Assembly: GCF_003605645.1 (NCBI RefSeq)
Contig: NZ_QVMU01000019.1
Location: 27,427-91,426 of the forward strand
DNA from: Vibrio sinensis
Lineage (GTDB): Bacteria; Pseudomonadota; Gammaproteobacteria; Enterobacterales; Vibrionaceae
Length of the DNA: 64,000 nt
Direction: 5' to 3'
Under the pieces are notes generated by a model. That model did not search any database. It was not told the origin of the DNA and worked only from the letters and a program-made list of their open reading frames with translations. This document shows, piece after piece, positions 16,998 through 25,079 of this stretch (positions are counted from its first letter, which is position 1; each line of letters begins with the position of its first letter). Made by a program: the position numbers and the translations under genes.

Positions 16998-17176
16998 ATG
17001 TTCGCTATATAATCACCTTCAAGCATAGCCAATCTTCTTAATCCGCAAACATGCGAGAGATAAATTGTAAGCTTACGATTTCGAACTTGGGTGGAATAAC
17101 ACGAAGCGGCGCTAGCTGCTTGCCATGCCAGTCTATATAGCAATCCCAGCGAAATTATACCACGGTATTTTCAAAT

Positions 17177-17247
17177 AATCTCAATTAGAGAGGGGGAAAA
17201 TAAAATATTTCTAATTGAGATTTTCACTATGGTTTTCTGCTAGCGTC
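17177..17247 (+). promoter_or_regulatory. Shared transfer-regulon promoter box, copy 2 (first tra block)
   Basis: Forward core TCTAATTGAGATTTT, 14 bases, GCTAGC at 17211-17245 matches copies at 5131 and 22919 with identical spacing. Uniquely, the sequence just upstream is the reverse complement of the same A/T block (GAAATATTTTATTTTCCCC, then TCTAATTGAGATT on the other strand), so two boxes face each other and overlap. The -35 would be TTGAGA and the -10 TGCTAG. The GTG start of the first tra gene follows 32 bases later. Confidence 0.6.
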
Positions 17248-17278
17248 ATTAACGAAATTCTGTCTTTAGGAGAGACTC

Positions 17279-17941
17279 GTGAACCCCTATGCAAAAACGG
17301 CCATTAAGTGCGCGGTATTAACCCTTTGGAGCGCCACCATCACAGTAGGTGTATTGCTTGCTTATGAACAACTGCGTCCACCAATTGAGCAAACTGATTT
17401 AGATGCCGTCGAGCAAAAAATCAATCAAGTTCTTTTAGAGAGTGCGGCAACACAAACCGCGGCACTTAATGTGATATCCAATAAGCTATTAAATCTAGAA
17501 GCCGAATTCACTTCTCTTGATCAACGTTATAGCGGCCTGGCAAATCGTCAACAGAGTCATGAGGGCGCGTTATCAAACCTTGATGCGCGATTAAGAGATG
17601 ACATGACACATAATCTTGAAACATTGGAAACCCGATTAACCGCAAAATTAAACAAAGCACAAGCGAGGCCAACGCGCAGCGTCATCAATGAGCCGCGTAA
17701 AGCCGTCAGCACCCGCCAACCTAAGGCGCTCTTAACCGCCCCATTTGAACTGTATGACGTTCAAAAACGAGGCTTAACCTATCTAGCGATCGTCGGTAAG
17801 CCCGGTGCAACACATTTATCGCAATTACATGCCATTCAAGAGGGCCAATCCTACCTAAGTTGGCGCTTGATCAAAGTTGAACCAGGCAGAGTGGAATTAC
17901 AAAAAGCCACAGATCGCATCGAATTAGAGGTACGCTCATGA
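17279..17941 (+). CDS. Membrane-anchored coiled-coil protein, start of tra block
   Basis: A 220-residue protein from GTG 17279 (AGGAGAG nine bases upstream). One N-terminal membrane helix (CAVLTLWSATITVGVLLAY) is followed by about 90 residues of heptad-like coiled coil (SNKLLNLEAEFTSLDQRY ...) and a C-terminal globular part (APFELYDVQKRGLTYLAIV). No TIGR family is recognised. It is the first gene behind the shared promoter box and overlaps the PFL_4693-family gene by four bases, so it very likely belongs to the mating apparatus or its periplasmic scaffold. Confidence 0.6.
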   Translation: MNPYAKTAIKCAVLTLWSATITVGVLLAYEQLRPPIEQTDLDAVEQKINQVLLESAATQTAALNVISNKLLNLEAEFTSLDQRYSGLANRQQSHEGALSNLDARLRDDMTHNLETLETRLTAKLNKAQARPTRSVINEPRKAVSTRQPKALLTAPFELYDVQKRGLTYLAIVGKPGATHLSQLHAIQEGQSYLSWRLIKVEPGRVELQKATDRIELEVRS

Positions 17942-18606
17942 GAACAATTTGGTTGTTAGCCCTTATCGTTACCAGCTCCGTGATGGCCGATGACGTTGTC
18001 ACCGTGAACAATGAGATTATTAAAGAGTCATTCTCAGCCCAAGATTGGCAACTGTCCGACAACGAGTGGTCGCGCTATCAAGCACTCATCAATAAACCGG
18101 AAGCTTATGGATTAATTGACCAAAATCCCTTAGTGATCCTCGGTCAATTTGCTCGCACTGATGAAGAGCGTCGTCGTTATGCGCAGCGCCTTGTTGTCAT
18201 TGATAAAAAACGAATTGATGGTCTATTGGCTCTCGACAAAGCCTACCGTCATGCATGGCAAGCCCTTTATCCAACATTGACCCCTATCGGCCAAAGCTTA
18301 CCTGAGCGTGTCTCTCTTTTCGTCACCGCAAACTGTGAACCTTGCATTGATGTGCTGAAAGCGTGGCGAACTCGTGGGGTCAAAGTGGATGTATTCATGG
18401 TGGACAGTAAAGGCAATGATTTTACGCTTCGTCAATGGGCAAGTCTGGCAGGGGTTAGGCAATCCGATGTCAGTGAACGGTTTATTACTTTAAATCATGA
18501 TCAGCGTGGCTTGTGGTTCAATTTAGCCAAAGGACAATCAACGCCGGTCGCGGCGTTTGAGCAAGAGGGTGTATGGTCCGTTATTGCCTTACCATCATCT
18601 TATTGA
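17938..18606 (+). CDS. PFL_4693-family conjugative element protein (TIGR03759)
   Basis: A 222-residue exported protein with a signal peptide ending VMA. The conserved opening WQLSDNEWSRYQALINKP and the TDEERRRYAQRLV stretch are the signature of the PFL_4693 family (TIGR03759) of PFGI-1-class elements. A thioredoxin-like segment with CEPC (TANCEPCIDVL, about residues 137-147) lies in the second half, hinting at a disulfide role in the periplasm. Overlaps both neighbours, including 34 bases with the transglycosylase gene. Confidence 0.85.
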   Translation: MRTIWLLALIVTSSVMADDVVTVNNEIIKESFSAQDWQLSDNEWSRYQALINKPEAYGLIDQNPLVILGQFARTDEERRRYAQRLVVIDKKRIDGLLALDKAYRHAWQALYPTLTPIGQSLPERVSLFVTANCEPCIDVLKAWRTRGVKVDVFMVDSKGNDFTLRQWASLAGVRQSDVSERFITLNHDQRGLWFNLAKGQSTPVAAFEQEGVWSVIALPSSY

Positions 18607-19082
18607 TGGGTAGCACCACAGCAGGAGCCGTACCTCCGCTGTATCAATCCATTGCGCAGCAATGGGAGGTGCCGCCTAAGGTGTTGTACGCCCTTGCGTT
18701 GGGTGAAAGCCAAACTCGATTAAAAAACGGGTTAATCCGACCGTGGCCATGGACACTCAATGTCAAAGGTGTCCCTTATTATTACCAAGATAAAGCGACT
18801 GCTTGCCAGGCTCTATTGGGGTTTTTACGCCATACCGAAATTATCGATATCGGCCTTACCCAGATCAACTGGCGTTGGCAAAAAAATCAATTTGATTCGC
18901 CATGCACCGTCTTCGAACCCGCAGCAAATTTACATCATGCGGCACGATTGCTCCGCGAGGGTAATGCGCAACACGGAAACTGGGTAAAAGCCGCTGGCTA
19001 TTTTCACCGCCCCGCAGGCGGGCAAATTGCTCGTCGTTATGAACAGCGATTTGTCGCCCAATTAACTCAACTTCAACATTAA
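18573..19082 (+). CDS. Lytic transglycosylase (SLT-like) of the transfer system
   Basis: A 169-residue exported enzyme. After a signal peptide (LTIILLMGSTTAGA) it has the SLT-fold signature with the catalytic Glu in ALALGESQT and the IDIGLTQINW motif that lines the active site. Such enzymes open the peptidoglycan for the mating channel. Position between the PFL_4693 and PFL_4695 genes is the standard order in PFGI-1/ICEHin1056 elements. The start lies within the upstream gene, giving tight coupling. Confidence 0.85.
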   Translation: MVRYCLTIILLMGSTTAGAVPPLYQSIAQQWEVPPKVLYALALGESQTRLKNGLIRPWPWTLNVKGVPYYYQDKATACQALLGFLRHTEIIDIGLTQINWRWQKNQFDSPCTVFEPAANLHHAARLLREGNAQHGNWVKAAGYFHRPAGGQIARRYEQRFVAQLTQLQH

Positions 19083-19091
19083 GGACCTAAT

Positions 19092-19496
19092 GTGATGGCA
19101 AAATTTAATTCTTTCCTCCCCATCATCGTGTTATGCGGATTCATGGGCAGTGTTCAAGCTTATGCTAGCAATCCAATGAGCTTAATGCTGCCGGTGCTCA
19201 CCGCTGAATTAACACCTGGCAAAGTAACAACCTCATCAGCACCAACACATATCGGGATGCCGCTGTTTATTGTTGGTGATGATGAATTATCACATCGATG
19301 GTTAAACGCTCGAAAAGTGTATCTTAAATCAATCCATGCTGTGGGAATTGTTGTCAATGTTAAATCCGAAGCGGGATTAGCTCGTATGAATAGTTATGGA
19401 CTCACCATGTACCCGGTTCCTGGTAAAGATTTTGCGAGAGCGTTTGGTTTAACCCATTACCCCGTATTGATTGAAAACCAAAAAATCAAACAATGA
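19092..19496 (+). CDS. PFL_4695-family conjugative element protein (TIGR03765)
   Basis: A 134-residue exported protein. The pattern of a signal peptide, then LPVLTAELTPGKV and HRWLNARKVYLKSIHAVGIVVNV ... GLTMYPVPGKDFARAFG is characteristic of the PFL_4695 family (TIGR03765). The family has no known activity but is a fixed part of MPF_G transfer regions just before the coupling protein. Start could be GTG 19092 or ATG 19095; AAGGA lies at 19080-19084. Confidence 0.82.
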   Translation: MMAKFNSFLPIIVLCGFMGSVQAYASNPMSLMLPVLTAELTPGKVTTSSAPTHIGMPLFIVGDDELSHRWLNARKVYLKSIHAVGIVVNVKSEAGLARMNSYGLTMYPVPGKDFARAFGLTHYPVLIENQKIKQ

Positions 19497-19509
19497 GGAG
19501 CCCCATCAT

Positions 19510-19722
19510 ATGGAGAAAACAATGTCTATGATTTCCCTTAGCAATGCCGACGTACATCAAGTGCTGTCAGCTTCGCATCATGCGATTGCGAATAGAGAAT
19601 TAACCCCTTTAGTGTTGGCCGTTTCTGCGTTATCGGCCAAAGAGGGGGTACGCCCGGAAGTGGCCTTGATCCGCCTAATTCAACAAGGCGCAAACAACGA
19701 GCAAGGAGAGAGAAATGCATAA
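19510..19722 (+). CDS. Small helical protein in tra block
   Basis: Seventy residues from ATG 19510 (GAGGAG nine bases upstream); ATG 19522, after GGAGAAA, is a possible alternative. The product is helical (LSNADVHQVLSASHHAIANR, ALIRLIQQGANNEQGE) with no membrane segment. No family is recognised. It lies between the PFL_4695 and TraD genes, where PFGI-1-type elements often carry one or two small genes, and its last bases overlap the next small gene by eight. Confidence 0.55.
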   Translation: MEKTMSMISLSNADVHQVLSASHHAIANRELTPLVLAVSALSAKEGVRPEVALIRLIQQGANNEQGERNA

Positions 19723-19861
19723 AACCCCTTTTGACCAAAAATGGCTCAGTGAAAAAGCCAAACCAAGACGACTCTTTGACCCAAAGCCACATCAAACCCG
19801 AAAACGTATCGAATGGATAGAGGAAAAACTAAAGTGTCAGGCGTCAAAGCAACCCAATTAA
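19715..19861 (+). CDS. Very small basic protein upstream of traD
   Basis: A 48-residue frame starts at ATG 19715, inside the end of the preceding gene, with GGAGAG seven bases upstream. The product is strongly basic (KPRRLFDPKPHQTRKRIEWIEEKLK). The overlapping start and good ribosome site argue for real translation. A basic peptide just before the coupling protein could bind DNA or TraD; that is speculation. A 61-base gap then precedes traD. Confidence 0.5.
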   Translation: MHKTPFDQKWLSEKAKPRRLFDPKPHQTRKRIEWIEEKLKCQASKQPN

Positions 19862-19922
19862 TTGGGTGCATAACGATAAAAGCAAACAATTGTGGGTGAT
19901 ATATTGAAAAGAGAGAGCACAA

Positions 19923-22091
19923 GTGAGTAGTTACGGATATGCCGAGGGGCTGTTACGCCCAGCCGAAGAGTTATTAAGCTCGGTCATGTTTGGCCTAGCG
20001 ATTGTGATGCTGTGGGTATTACCTGAGCTCTTTTTATTACCATTTTGGTGGCGTGTTGTGGTCACCGGGTTGTTGTTTTATTGTTTAATGGTTCGCTTTA
20101 AGCAAGGGTTGGACGTACTGGCGTATCAGAAAGGCTTGTTGCAACTCCCTTTTTGGGCAATGTCTTCACTGGATATACCGGTTTACAAGAACAAGCTATT
20201 CCTTGGGAAAGGTTTTCTCGTATTACCACGTCACGCACAAAGACTCTACGACTCAAGACAAATCTGGGCAGAACGGTATGTGACGCCCTCAAAGCTCTAT
20301 GTTTTTGCACGAAAAATGGAAGCAAAATATGAGGGGCAGTGGATTGAGCGTTTTTGGACGGGCGCCCCGGTGGTAAAAAAAGCAGGCCGATTCTACGCCC
20401 TGATGAATCTCTTTTTAAATGGCTTAAATCCGGTTAAACCCTTACCACCGGTTGGCGGTGATACACGAATGCACGGGGTTGGGATCGAGGATGAAACCGA
20501 CTGCCTACTGCCAATGAGCGCGAGAGCTGGTCATACATTGGTGCTTGGCACGACAGGGGTAGGTAAGACACGCCTTGCTGAGCTGATTGTTACTCAAGAT
20601 ATTCGTCGTGGTGATGTGGTGTTTATGTTTGACCCAAAAGGCGACGCCGATATGCTGATGCGTATGTACATCGAAGCGCTGCGCGCCGGTCGAGAAGATG
20701 AGTTTTATATCGTACATCTTGGCTATCCTGACCAAAGTGGGCGATATTCCCCCGTGGGTCGCTTTGGCCGAATTACCGAAGTGGCAACACGGGTTGCGGG
20801 GCAACTTGATGGCGGTGGTAACAGTGCGGCATTTAAACAGTTTGCCTGGCGATTTGTCAACATTATCGCCAGAGCGTTGGATGCGCTGGGTCGAAAACCG
20901 GATATGGCTTCAATACAACGTTACGTCACGGCCATTGATGAGCTATACGTGAGTTATTGCATTAAAAAATTGCCTGATTATCACCCCAAAGCGGTTGATT
21001 TAGTCGCGGCTTTTGAAAGCAATGTGAATGACAAAAACACACCACGCCATTTACAAGGACGCTCAAAACGAGTCGTTGCCCTTGAAATGTATTTTGGTCA
21101 ATACCCCATTAATGATGACGTGCTCGCCGGACTTCGCAGTGCTATCCAATACGATAAGACTTATTTTGACAAAATCGTCGCGTCCTTGTTGCCATTGCTG
21201 GAAAAGCTCGGTACTGGGAAAACCGCTGAAATCATCTCACCAAGACATACGCCAGCGGATGAACGACCGGTTATCGATTGGCGAGAAGTCATTATGCAAG
21301 GCGGTATTGTCTACGTTGGCCTTGATGCGCTTTCAGATACCACTGTCGCCGCCGCTTTTGGTAACTCGATGTTTGCGGATTTATGCTCACTGGCTGGTGA
21401 GATTTACAAATTTGGTAATGCGCCCGGTTTTGGTCAATTTAAACCACGTAACATCATGATACACGCGGATGAATTTAATGAACTGATAGGCGATGAATTT
21501 ATCCCCATTTTAAACAAAGCCAGGGGGGCTAAGTTTGTGGTCACCGCGTACACACAGACTGAATCAGATATCGAAGCACGCCTTGGCTCTGCTGCAAAAG
21601 CGGCACAAACAAAAGGCAACTTCAACAGTTTAATTTGCCTTCGCGTGCGCGAGCAAAAAACCGCGCAAATCCTCACCTCACGAATGGCGACAGTCACCAT
21701 CAAGGACATTATTCCCGATACAGGTGCGACGGATAACCCGGGTAGTGATACTGGCTTTCGCTCGACCAATAAAGATACGTTACAAAATAAAGAGGTGCTG
21801 CTTATCAATGATAACGACATTACTAACTTGCCTATCGGGCAAGCGTATGCGGAATTAGAGGGGGCAAAATATTGGAAATTGCGTTTTCCACTGCCCAGCA
21901 GTGTTGGCGACGAAGCGTTACCCGATAGCGTACAAATACTGGTTGATGGCATGATGGAAAAGACACAAGCGGTCAAAGATACTAATGAGTGGCTGAATGA
22001 AACACAGTGGTTTGACCGTTGTATTGCAAACGCAAAGAGTGCTTTCTCAGAAGAAGAACTTGATACATTGTTTGGTCAGGAGAATCGATAA
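19923..22091 (+). CDS. traD: TraD conjugative coupling protein (VirD4-like)
   Basis: A 722-residue type IV coupling protein of the SXT/TOL/PFGI-1 class. Two membrane helices lie near residues 20-60, Walker A is GTTGVGKT at about 208, and Walker B is IMIHADEFNE at about 511. The hexameric ATPase docks the relaxase-DNA complex to the secretion channel. The start is GTG 19923 after GAGAG. The stop overlaps the next ATG by one base (TAATG). The 3' part ends in an acidic tail, a usual relaxosome contact. Confidence 0.92.
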   Translation: MSSYGYAEGLLRPAEELLSSVMFGLAIVMLWVLPELFLLPFWWRVVVTGLLFYCLMVRFKQGLDVLAYQKGLLQLPFWAMSSLDIPVYKNKLFLGKGFLVLPRHAQRLYDSRQIWAERYVTPSKLYVFARKMEAKYEGQWIERFWTGAPVVKKAGRFYALMNLFLNGLNPVKPLPPVGGDTRMHGVGIEDETDCLLPMSARAGHTLVLGTTGVGKTRLAELIVTQDIRRGDVVFMFDPKGDADMLMRMYIEALRAGREDEFYIVHLGYPDQSGRYSPVGRFGRITEVATRVAGQLDGGGNSAAFKQFAWRFVNIIARALDALGRKPDMASIQRYVTAIDELYVSYCIKKLPDYHPKAVDLVAAFESNVNDKNTPRHLQGRSKRVVALEMYFGQYPINDDVLAGLRSAIQYDKTYFDKIVASLLPLLEKLGTGKTAEIISPRHTPADERPVIDWREVIMQGGIVYVGLDALSDTTVAAAFGNSMFADLCSLAGEIYKFGNAPGFGQFKPRNIMIHADEFNELIGDEFIPILNKARGAKFVVTAYTQTESDIEARLGSAAKAAQTKGNFNSLICLRVREQKTAQILTSRMATVTIKDIIPDTGATDNPGSDTGFRSTNKDTLQNKEVLLINDNDITNLPIGQAYAELEGAKYWKLRFPLPSSVGDEALPDSVQILVDGMMEKTQAVKDTNEWLNETQWFDRCIANAKSAFSEEELDTLFGQENR

Positions 22092-22741
22092 TGAAGCATC
22101 AAGAGTCATCGAAAACACCGTCCCCACGCGATGAACCTCTTCGTTGGTATCAATGGCCCTTTGCCGCACTTGGTCACTTGATAGGCATTTGGATCGTGCT
22201 GATTTTATTTGAATGGTTGGGCGGTCTATGGGGAAACGAGGTCGGTACTCACGCCAAAACCACCTTACTTTTACAACTTGACGCGTTGCAAGCTGATTAC
22301 CCAGGGATACTAAATCGATTATTACCATGGATATCCGCGATCATGCTGCACTTTAGCGAGATGCTTGCATTAAACTTTCGTGGCACATTTGCCTTTGTTA
22401 CCCCGTTTTGGCACGGCGCTGTCTATGTCACGTTAGCACTGATGGTGCGTATTGCACTGTTGGTGTTTGCCTACCCGCTTTTTTTAATGGCTATGTTTCT
22501 TGGGGCATTTGATGGGTTAGTAGCGAGACAACGACGTATCGCGTTTGTGGCGAGAGAGACCGAAACGGTTCATTATTATGCGCATAAATCGTTACCTTGG
22601 GTCGTACTCGGTTGCAGTTATTTATGGCTGTTCGTTCCGGGTATCGTTGCGATATCGCCCTCACTTATGTTGATCCCCGGTATCATTGCTACGGGTTTAT
22701 TAGTGCAACAAAGCCTCGCCAGTTACAAGAAATATCTATAG
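22091..22741 (+). CDS. PFL_4697-family membrane protein (TIGR03747)
   Basis: A 216-residue integral membrane protein with about four helices (from IGIWIVLILFEWLGGLWG, IALLVFAYPLFLMAMFLGAF, VVLGCSYLWLFVPGIV, LMLIPGIIATGLLV). The FDGLVARQRRIAFVARETE loop is typical of the PFL_4697 family (TIGR03747), encoded right after traD in MPF_G systems. It is last in the first tra transcription unit and is followed by a strong terminator at 22848. Confidence 0.85.
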   Translation: MKHQESSKTPSPRDEPLRWYQWPFAALGHLIGIWIVLILFEWLGGLWGNEVGTHAKTTLLLQLDALQADYPGILNRLLPWISAIMLHFSEMLALNFRGTFAFVTPFWHGAVYVTLALMVRIALLVFAYPLFLMAMFLGAFDGLVARQRRIAFVARETETVHYYAHKSLPWVVLGCSYLWLFVPGIVAISPSLMLIPGIIATGLLVQQSLASYKKYL

Positions 22742-22847
22742 CCCATCACAAAGGTAAAGACGCACATTGATTTAAATATGCGGTCTGCCATCCTTACCCT
22801 GACGTCTCATTACAATACAAACAATAACAACGTCAGTGGTTAGTCCT

Positions 22848-22891
22848 AAAGCCTCATCATCTTCTCGGGGGAAAGATGTTGAGGCTTTTTT
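22848..22891 (+). terminator. Strong terminator between tra blocks
   Basis: AAGCCTCA (22849-22856) pairs with TGAGGCTT (22880-22887), with an inner ATCTT/AAGAT stem, and six T follow. It closes the 17.3-22.7 kb unit before the next promoter box. Confidence 0.75.
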
Positions 22892-22918
22892 GTTGCCACC
22901 ATAAGTAAAACCAACATC

Positions 22919-23029
22919 AAAACAAAGTCACCGTAAGGATATCACAATTTCCAAAATAAATACTAAATAGAAATATTTTATTTTCCCCATTTCTAATTGA
23001 GATTTTTATAGCTTCTCTTTGCTAGCTTG
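22919..23029 (+). promoter_or_regulatory. Shared transfer-regulon promoter box, copy 3 (main tra operon)
   Basis: Nearly identical to 5131-5240 over its full 110 bp, from TCACCGT-AGGATATCACA through the A/T block and TCTAATTGAGATTTT to GCTAGCTTG. The -35 and -10 candidates are TTGAGA and TGCTAG, 17 bases apart. The ATG of the first gene follows 31 bases after the box. Confidence 0.65.
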
Positions 23030-23060
23030 AACAGACGATTTTTAAGTTCAGGAAACCAAG

Positions 23061-23363
23061 ATGAAAACCATCATTCTCCTTAGTATTGCACTCCTCGCAA
23101 GTTTACCCGCCAGCGCGAGCGTTGAAAGCGAAAAGCAAGAGCTCGCTCTTATACAAGCTCACCTCGATAAGCTCGATTACCTTATCGCGCGTGCCGAACG
23201 TGAAGCGGATTATCGTGCGCTACGCCAATTTGAGTATGGTGCCTTAAAAAGTGATATCCGCCAAATTCAAGCAGGGATCGACGATTACCTCCATCCAGAT
23301 CGCGCTGTGCCTCGTCCTGTCACGCCTTTAGGTGGTGACTACGTTCAAAGGGCGATGCCATGA
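23061..23363 (+). CDS. RAQPRD-family conjugative element protein (TIGR01690)
   Basis: A 100-residue exported protein. After the signal peptide (LLSIALLASLPASAS) comes a helical region with RAEREADYRALRQFEYGAL and the closing DYLHPDRAVPRPVTPL, the pattern that defines the RAQPRD family. It opens the main mating-channel operon, as in PFGI-1. Stop overlaps the next start by four bases. Function unknown, periplasmic. Confidence 0.88.
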   Translation: MKTIILLSIALLASLPASASVESEKQELALIQAHLDKLDYLIARAEREADYRALRQFEYGALKSDIRQIQAGIDDYLHPDRAVPRPVTPLGGDYVQRAMP

Positions 23364-23620
23364 GCGTAGAAATCGATCCGGGTCGCTCACTCGATGCCTT
23401 TACCCATGGCGCCGGATACACCCCAAATTCGCTGGCGATGGTGCTTGGCTCTGTCGCGTTTGTCGGCTTGCTCGCGTGGGTTATCTGGACAGCCTGGAGC
23501 GGATTCAAAGGGATGCGTAACAGCAAAGTCACCAAAGAAGTATTTAGGCGCATGATTTTTCGAGCGCTTTTCATCTTCCTTATCCTTCAGTTTTTTCTTT
23601 TTTACGGAATTACCTCATGA
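23360..23620 (+). CDS. PFL_4701-family membrane protein (TIGR03758)
   Basis: An 86-residue inner-membrane protein with two helices (SLAMVLGSVAFVGLLAWVIWTAW and ALFIFLILQFFLFYG) and the opening FTHGAGYTPNSLAM typical of TIGR03758. In MPF_G systems it sits just before the TIGR03745 protein, and the two are small pilin- or VirB2/VirB3-like components. It overlaps both neighbours by four bases. Confidence 0.85.
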   Translation: MSVEIDPGRSLDAFTHGAGYTPNSLAMVLGSVAFVGLLAWVIWTAWSGFKGMRNSKVTKEVFRRMIFRALFIFLILQFFLFYGITS

Positions 23621-23973
23621 ATAACATAATTCATTTCCCATTATTAAACCGATGCTTTGCGGTATTTTTTCTTGCTATGGGCGCGAAAGCGCACGCGAAA
23701 ATCCCACAAAACCAAGATCCCTCACAAGGACAGAGCGATAACATCCTGACCATGGTGCTCTATTTTGCCTACGACATTTTACTGATTGGTGGCTCTATTT
23801 TTATCGCCTTTTGCGCCATCTACTTCATGGGGCATATGTGGGACATGTATAAAAAAACCCGAGAAAAACAGGCCACCAAACAAGACTTATTAAGTGATGG
23901 CGTCATCGGGGCCGTCTTGCTGCTGTTTTCCATTTGGGGTCTGAACTTTGGCTTGGGTGTTTTGGAGAAATAG
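23617..23973 (+). CDS. PFL_4702-family membrane protein, pilin-like (TIGR03745)
   Basis: A 118-residue protein with a cleavable leader ending GAKAHA, then two membrane helices (YDILLIGGSIFIAFCAIYFM and DGVIGAVLLLFSIWGLNFGL) separated by a basic loop. That is the VirB2/TraA-like pilin layout and matches TIGR03745. It is likely the subunit of the conjugative pilus or channel. Overlaps the upstream gene and ends four bases before the next start. Confidence 0.83.
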   Translation: MNNIIHFPLLNRCFAVFFLAMGAKAHAKIPQNQDPSQGQSDNILTMVLYFAYDILLIGGSIFIAFCAIYFMGHMWDMYKKTREKQATKQDLLSDGVIGAVLLLFSIWGLNFGLGVLEK

Positions 23974-23977
23974 CACG

Positions 23978-24307
23978 ATGAAAAGTACCGCTTGTTTAAA
24001 TGTAATGCCCCCTTTTTACAAAGGACTTTCGCTGGGCGAGATTGGCGTACTCACTATCGTCAACACCTTGATTCTTGGCGTGATAGGGCTTTTTGTGGCC
24101 TTCATAACAGGATGGTGGATGGCATTTGTGAGCGGTCTGTTACTGGGCGTACTGAGCATGGCGATATTGCCTAAAGGTTTGATGGCGCCACTCACACGTA
24201 TCAAGGCGCATCACTGTCAATACTATTTACAAAAAAAGTTTGACTGCTGGATCAATGCAAAACACTACATCACACAAAGTCGCCGCTTTGCGACTCGACG
24301 CACCTAG
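23978..24307 (+). CDS. TIGR03750-family transfer protein (VirB3/TraL-like)
   Basis: A 109-residue protein from ATG 23978. Two membrane helices (VNTLILGVIGLFVAFI and WWMAFVSGLLLGVLSMA) are followed by a basic tail (RIKAHHCQYYLQKK), equivalent to the RxKxGxPxGYY motif of TIGR03750. It is placed as a VirB3/TraL-like membrane component. In other PFGI-1-type elements the VirB8-like gene follows directly; here two extra genes intervene. Confidence 0.8.
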   Translation: MKSTACLNVMPPFYKGLSLGEIGVLTIVNTLILGVIGLFVAFITGWWMAFVSGLLLGVLSMAILPKGLMAPLTRIKAHHCQYYLQKKFDCWINAKHYITQSRRFATRRT

Positions 24308-24316
24308 GAGAAGAAA

Positions 24317-24733
24317 ATGAACACGACTGACAACGTGGCCGCTGATATCGCGCCATTAAACATTGAAATTACACCTACCGATGCTGGCGCAATTTTACTT
24401 CGCGGTTGGCTTCGTGCTTATGCCGAGTACGACGAGTTGTACTTAAGCGAAGACAAAGATTACGGCGAAAACTATCGCGGTGACAGCGTGCGTATTGAGC
24501 TTTATGAAGCGACCGACGGGCAGTGGGTGTATGTCCAAACCGTCCGAGGGGCCAATATTGCCGGTTACCGACCACGTCAATGCGATGTGCAGATATTTAG
24601 AAACCGCGACGCCTGTCAGCCTCATTTTCGTATGGGCCGCCAATACGCCGCGGCTCTCATGAAAAAAGCGGGCCTTGCTCATATTCAAATCATCGGTAAT
24701 GAGATAGCCGATGAGGAGGGGGACGATGAGTAA
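24317..24733 (+). CDS. Unknown acidic protein inside the secretion operon
   Basis: A 138-residue soluble protein from ATG 24317 (AGGAG nine bases upstream), acidic at the C-terminus (ADEEGDDE). Notable stretches are GDSVRIELYEATDGQWVYVQT and RGANIAGYRPRQCDVQIFRN. No family or membrane segment is seen. It overlaps the next gene by eight bases and lies in the middle of the conserved channel genes, between TIGR03750 and the VirB8-like protein, where no gene is expected. Element-specific accessory of unknown role. Confidence 0.65.
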   Translation: MNTTDNVAADIAPLNIEITPTDAGAILLRGWLRAYAEYDELYLSEDKDYGENYRGDSVRIELYEATDGQWVYVQTVRGANIAGYRPRQCDVQIFRNRDACQPHFRMGRQYAAALMKKAGLAHIQIIGNEIADEEGDDE

Positions 24734-25079
24734 TTTCCCTTTCAATACCGAGCAAATGGACTTTCAACCCGTGGTACTGATGGCAGCCGATAACTGTGGC
24801 CGAGATTGGCACTTTGATGGCGCGCTCATGGGGCAAAGCCAAGACCCTCTGTATGACTATTTTTTGTACCACACGCGCTCCGAGCACAAGTACTACATCA
24901 TGGTAGGCGTGCGCATTGAAAAAGCAACGGGCCTCACCGAAGCCGAAAGCTGGGGAATGATTGATATCGATATGATGGCGAGTTTTTTCAGTGAATATGC
25001 CCGCTTTGATATTTTCACCCAATGCCAATTCCCTGGCTATCAGTACATTGGAGCCCCATTACAGCAGGAGGCGGCATGA
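24726..25079 (+). CDS. Second unknown acidic protein inside the secretion operon
   Basis: A 117-residue soluble protein from ATG 24726, inside the end of the previous gene, with GAGGAGGG as ribosome site. It is rich in aromatic and acidic residues (DNCGRDWHFDGALMGQSQ, YYIMVGVRIEKATG). No family is recognised and it is not obviously a paralogue of its neighbour. Both are embedded, by overlapping starts, in the channel operon, so they should be made in step with the secretion machinery. The next gene begins four bases before its stop. Confidence 0.65.
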   Translation: MSNFPFNTEQMDFQPVVLMAADNCGRDWHFDGALMGQSQDPLYDYFLYHTRSEHKYYIMVGVRIEKATGLTEAESWGMIDIDMMASFFSEYARFDIFTQCQFPGYQYIGAPLQQEAA

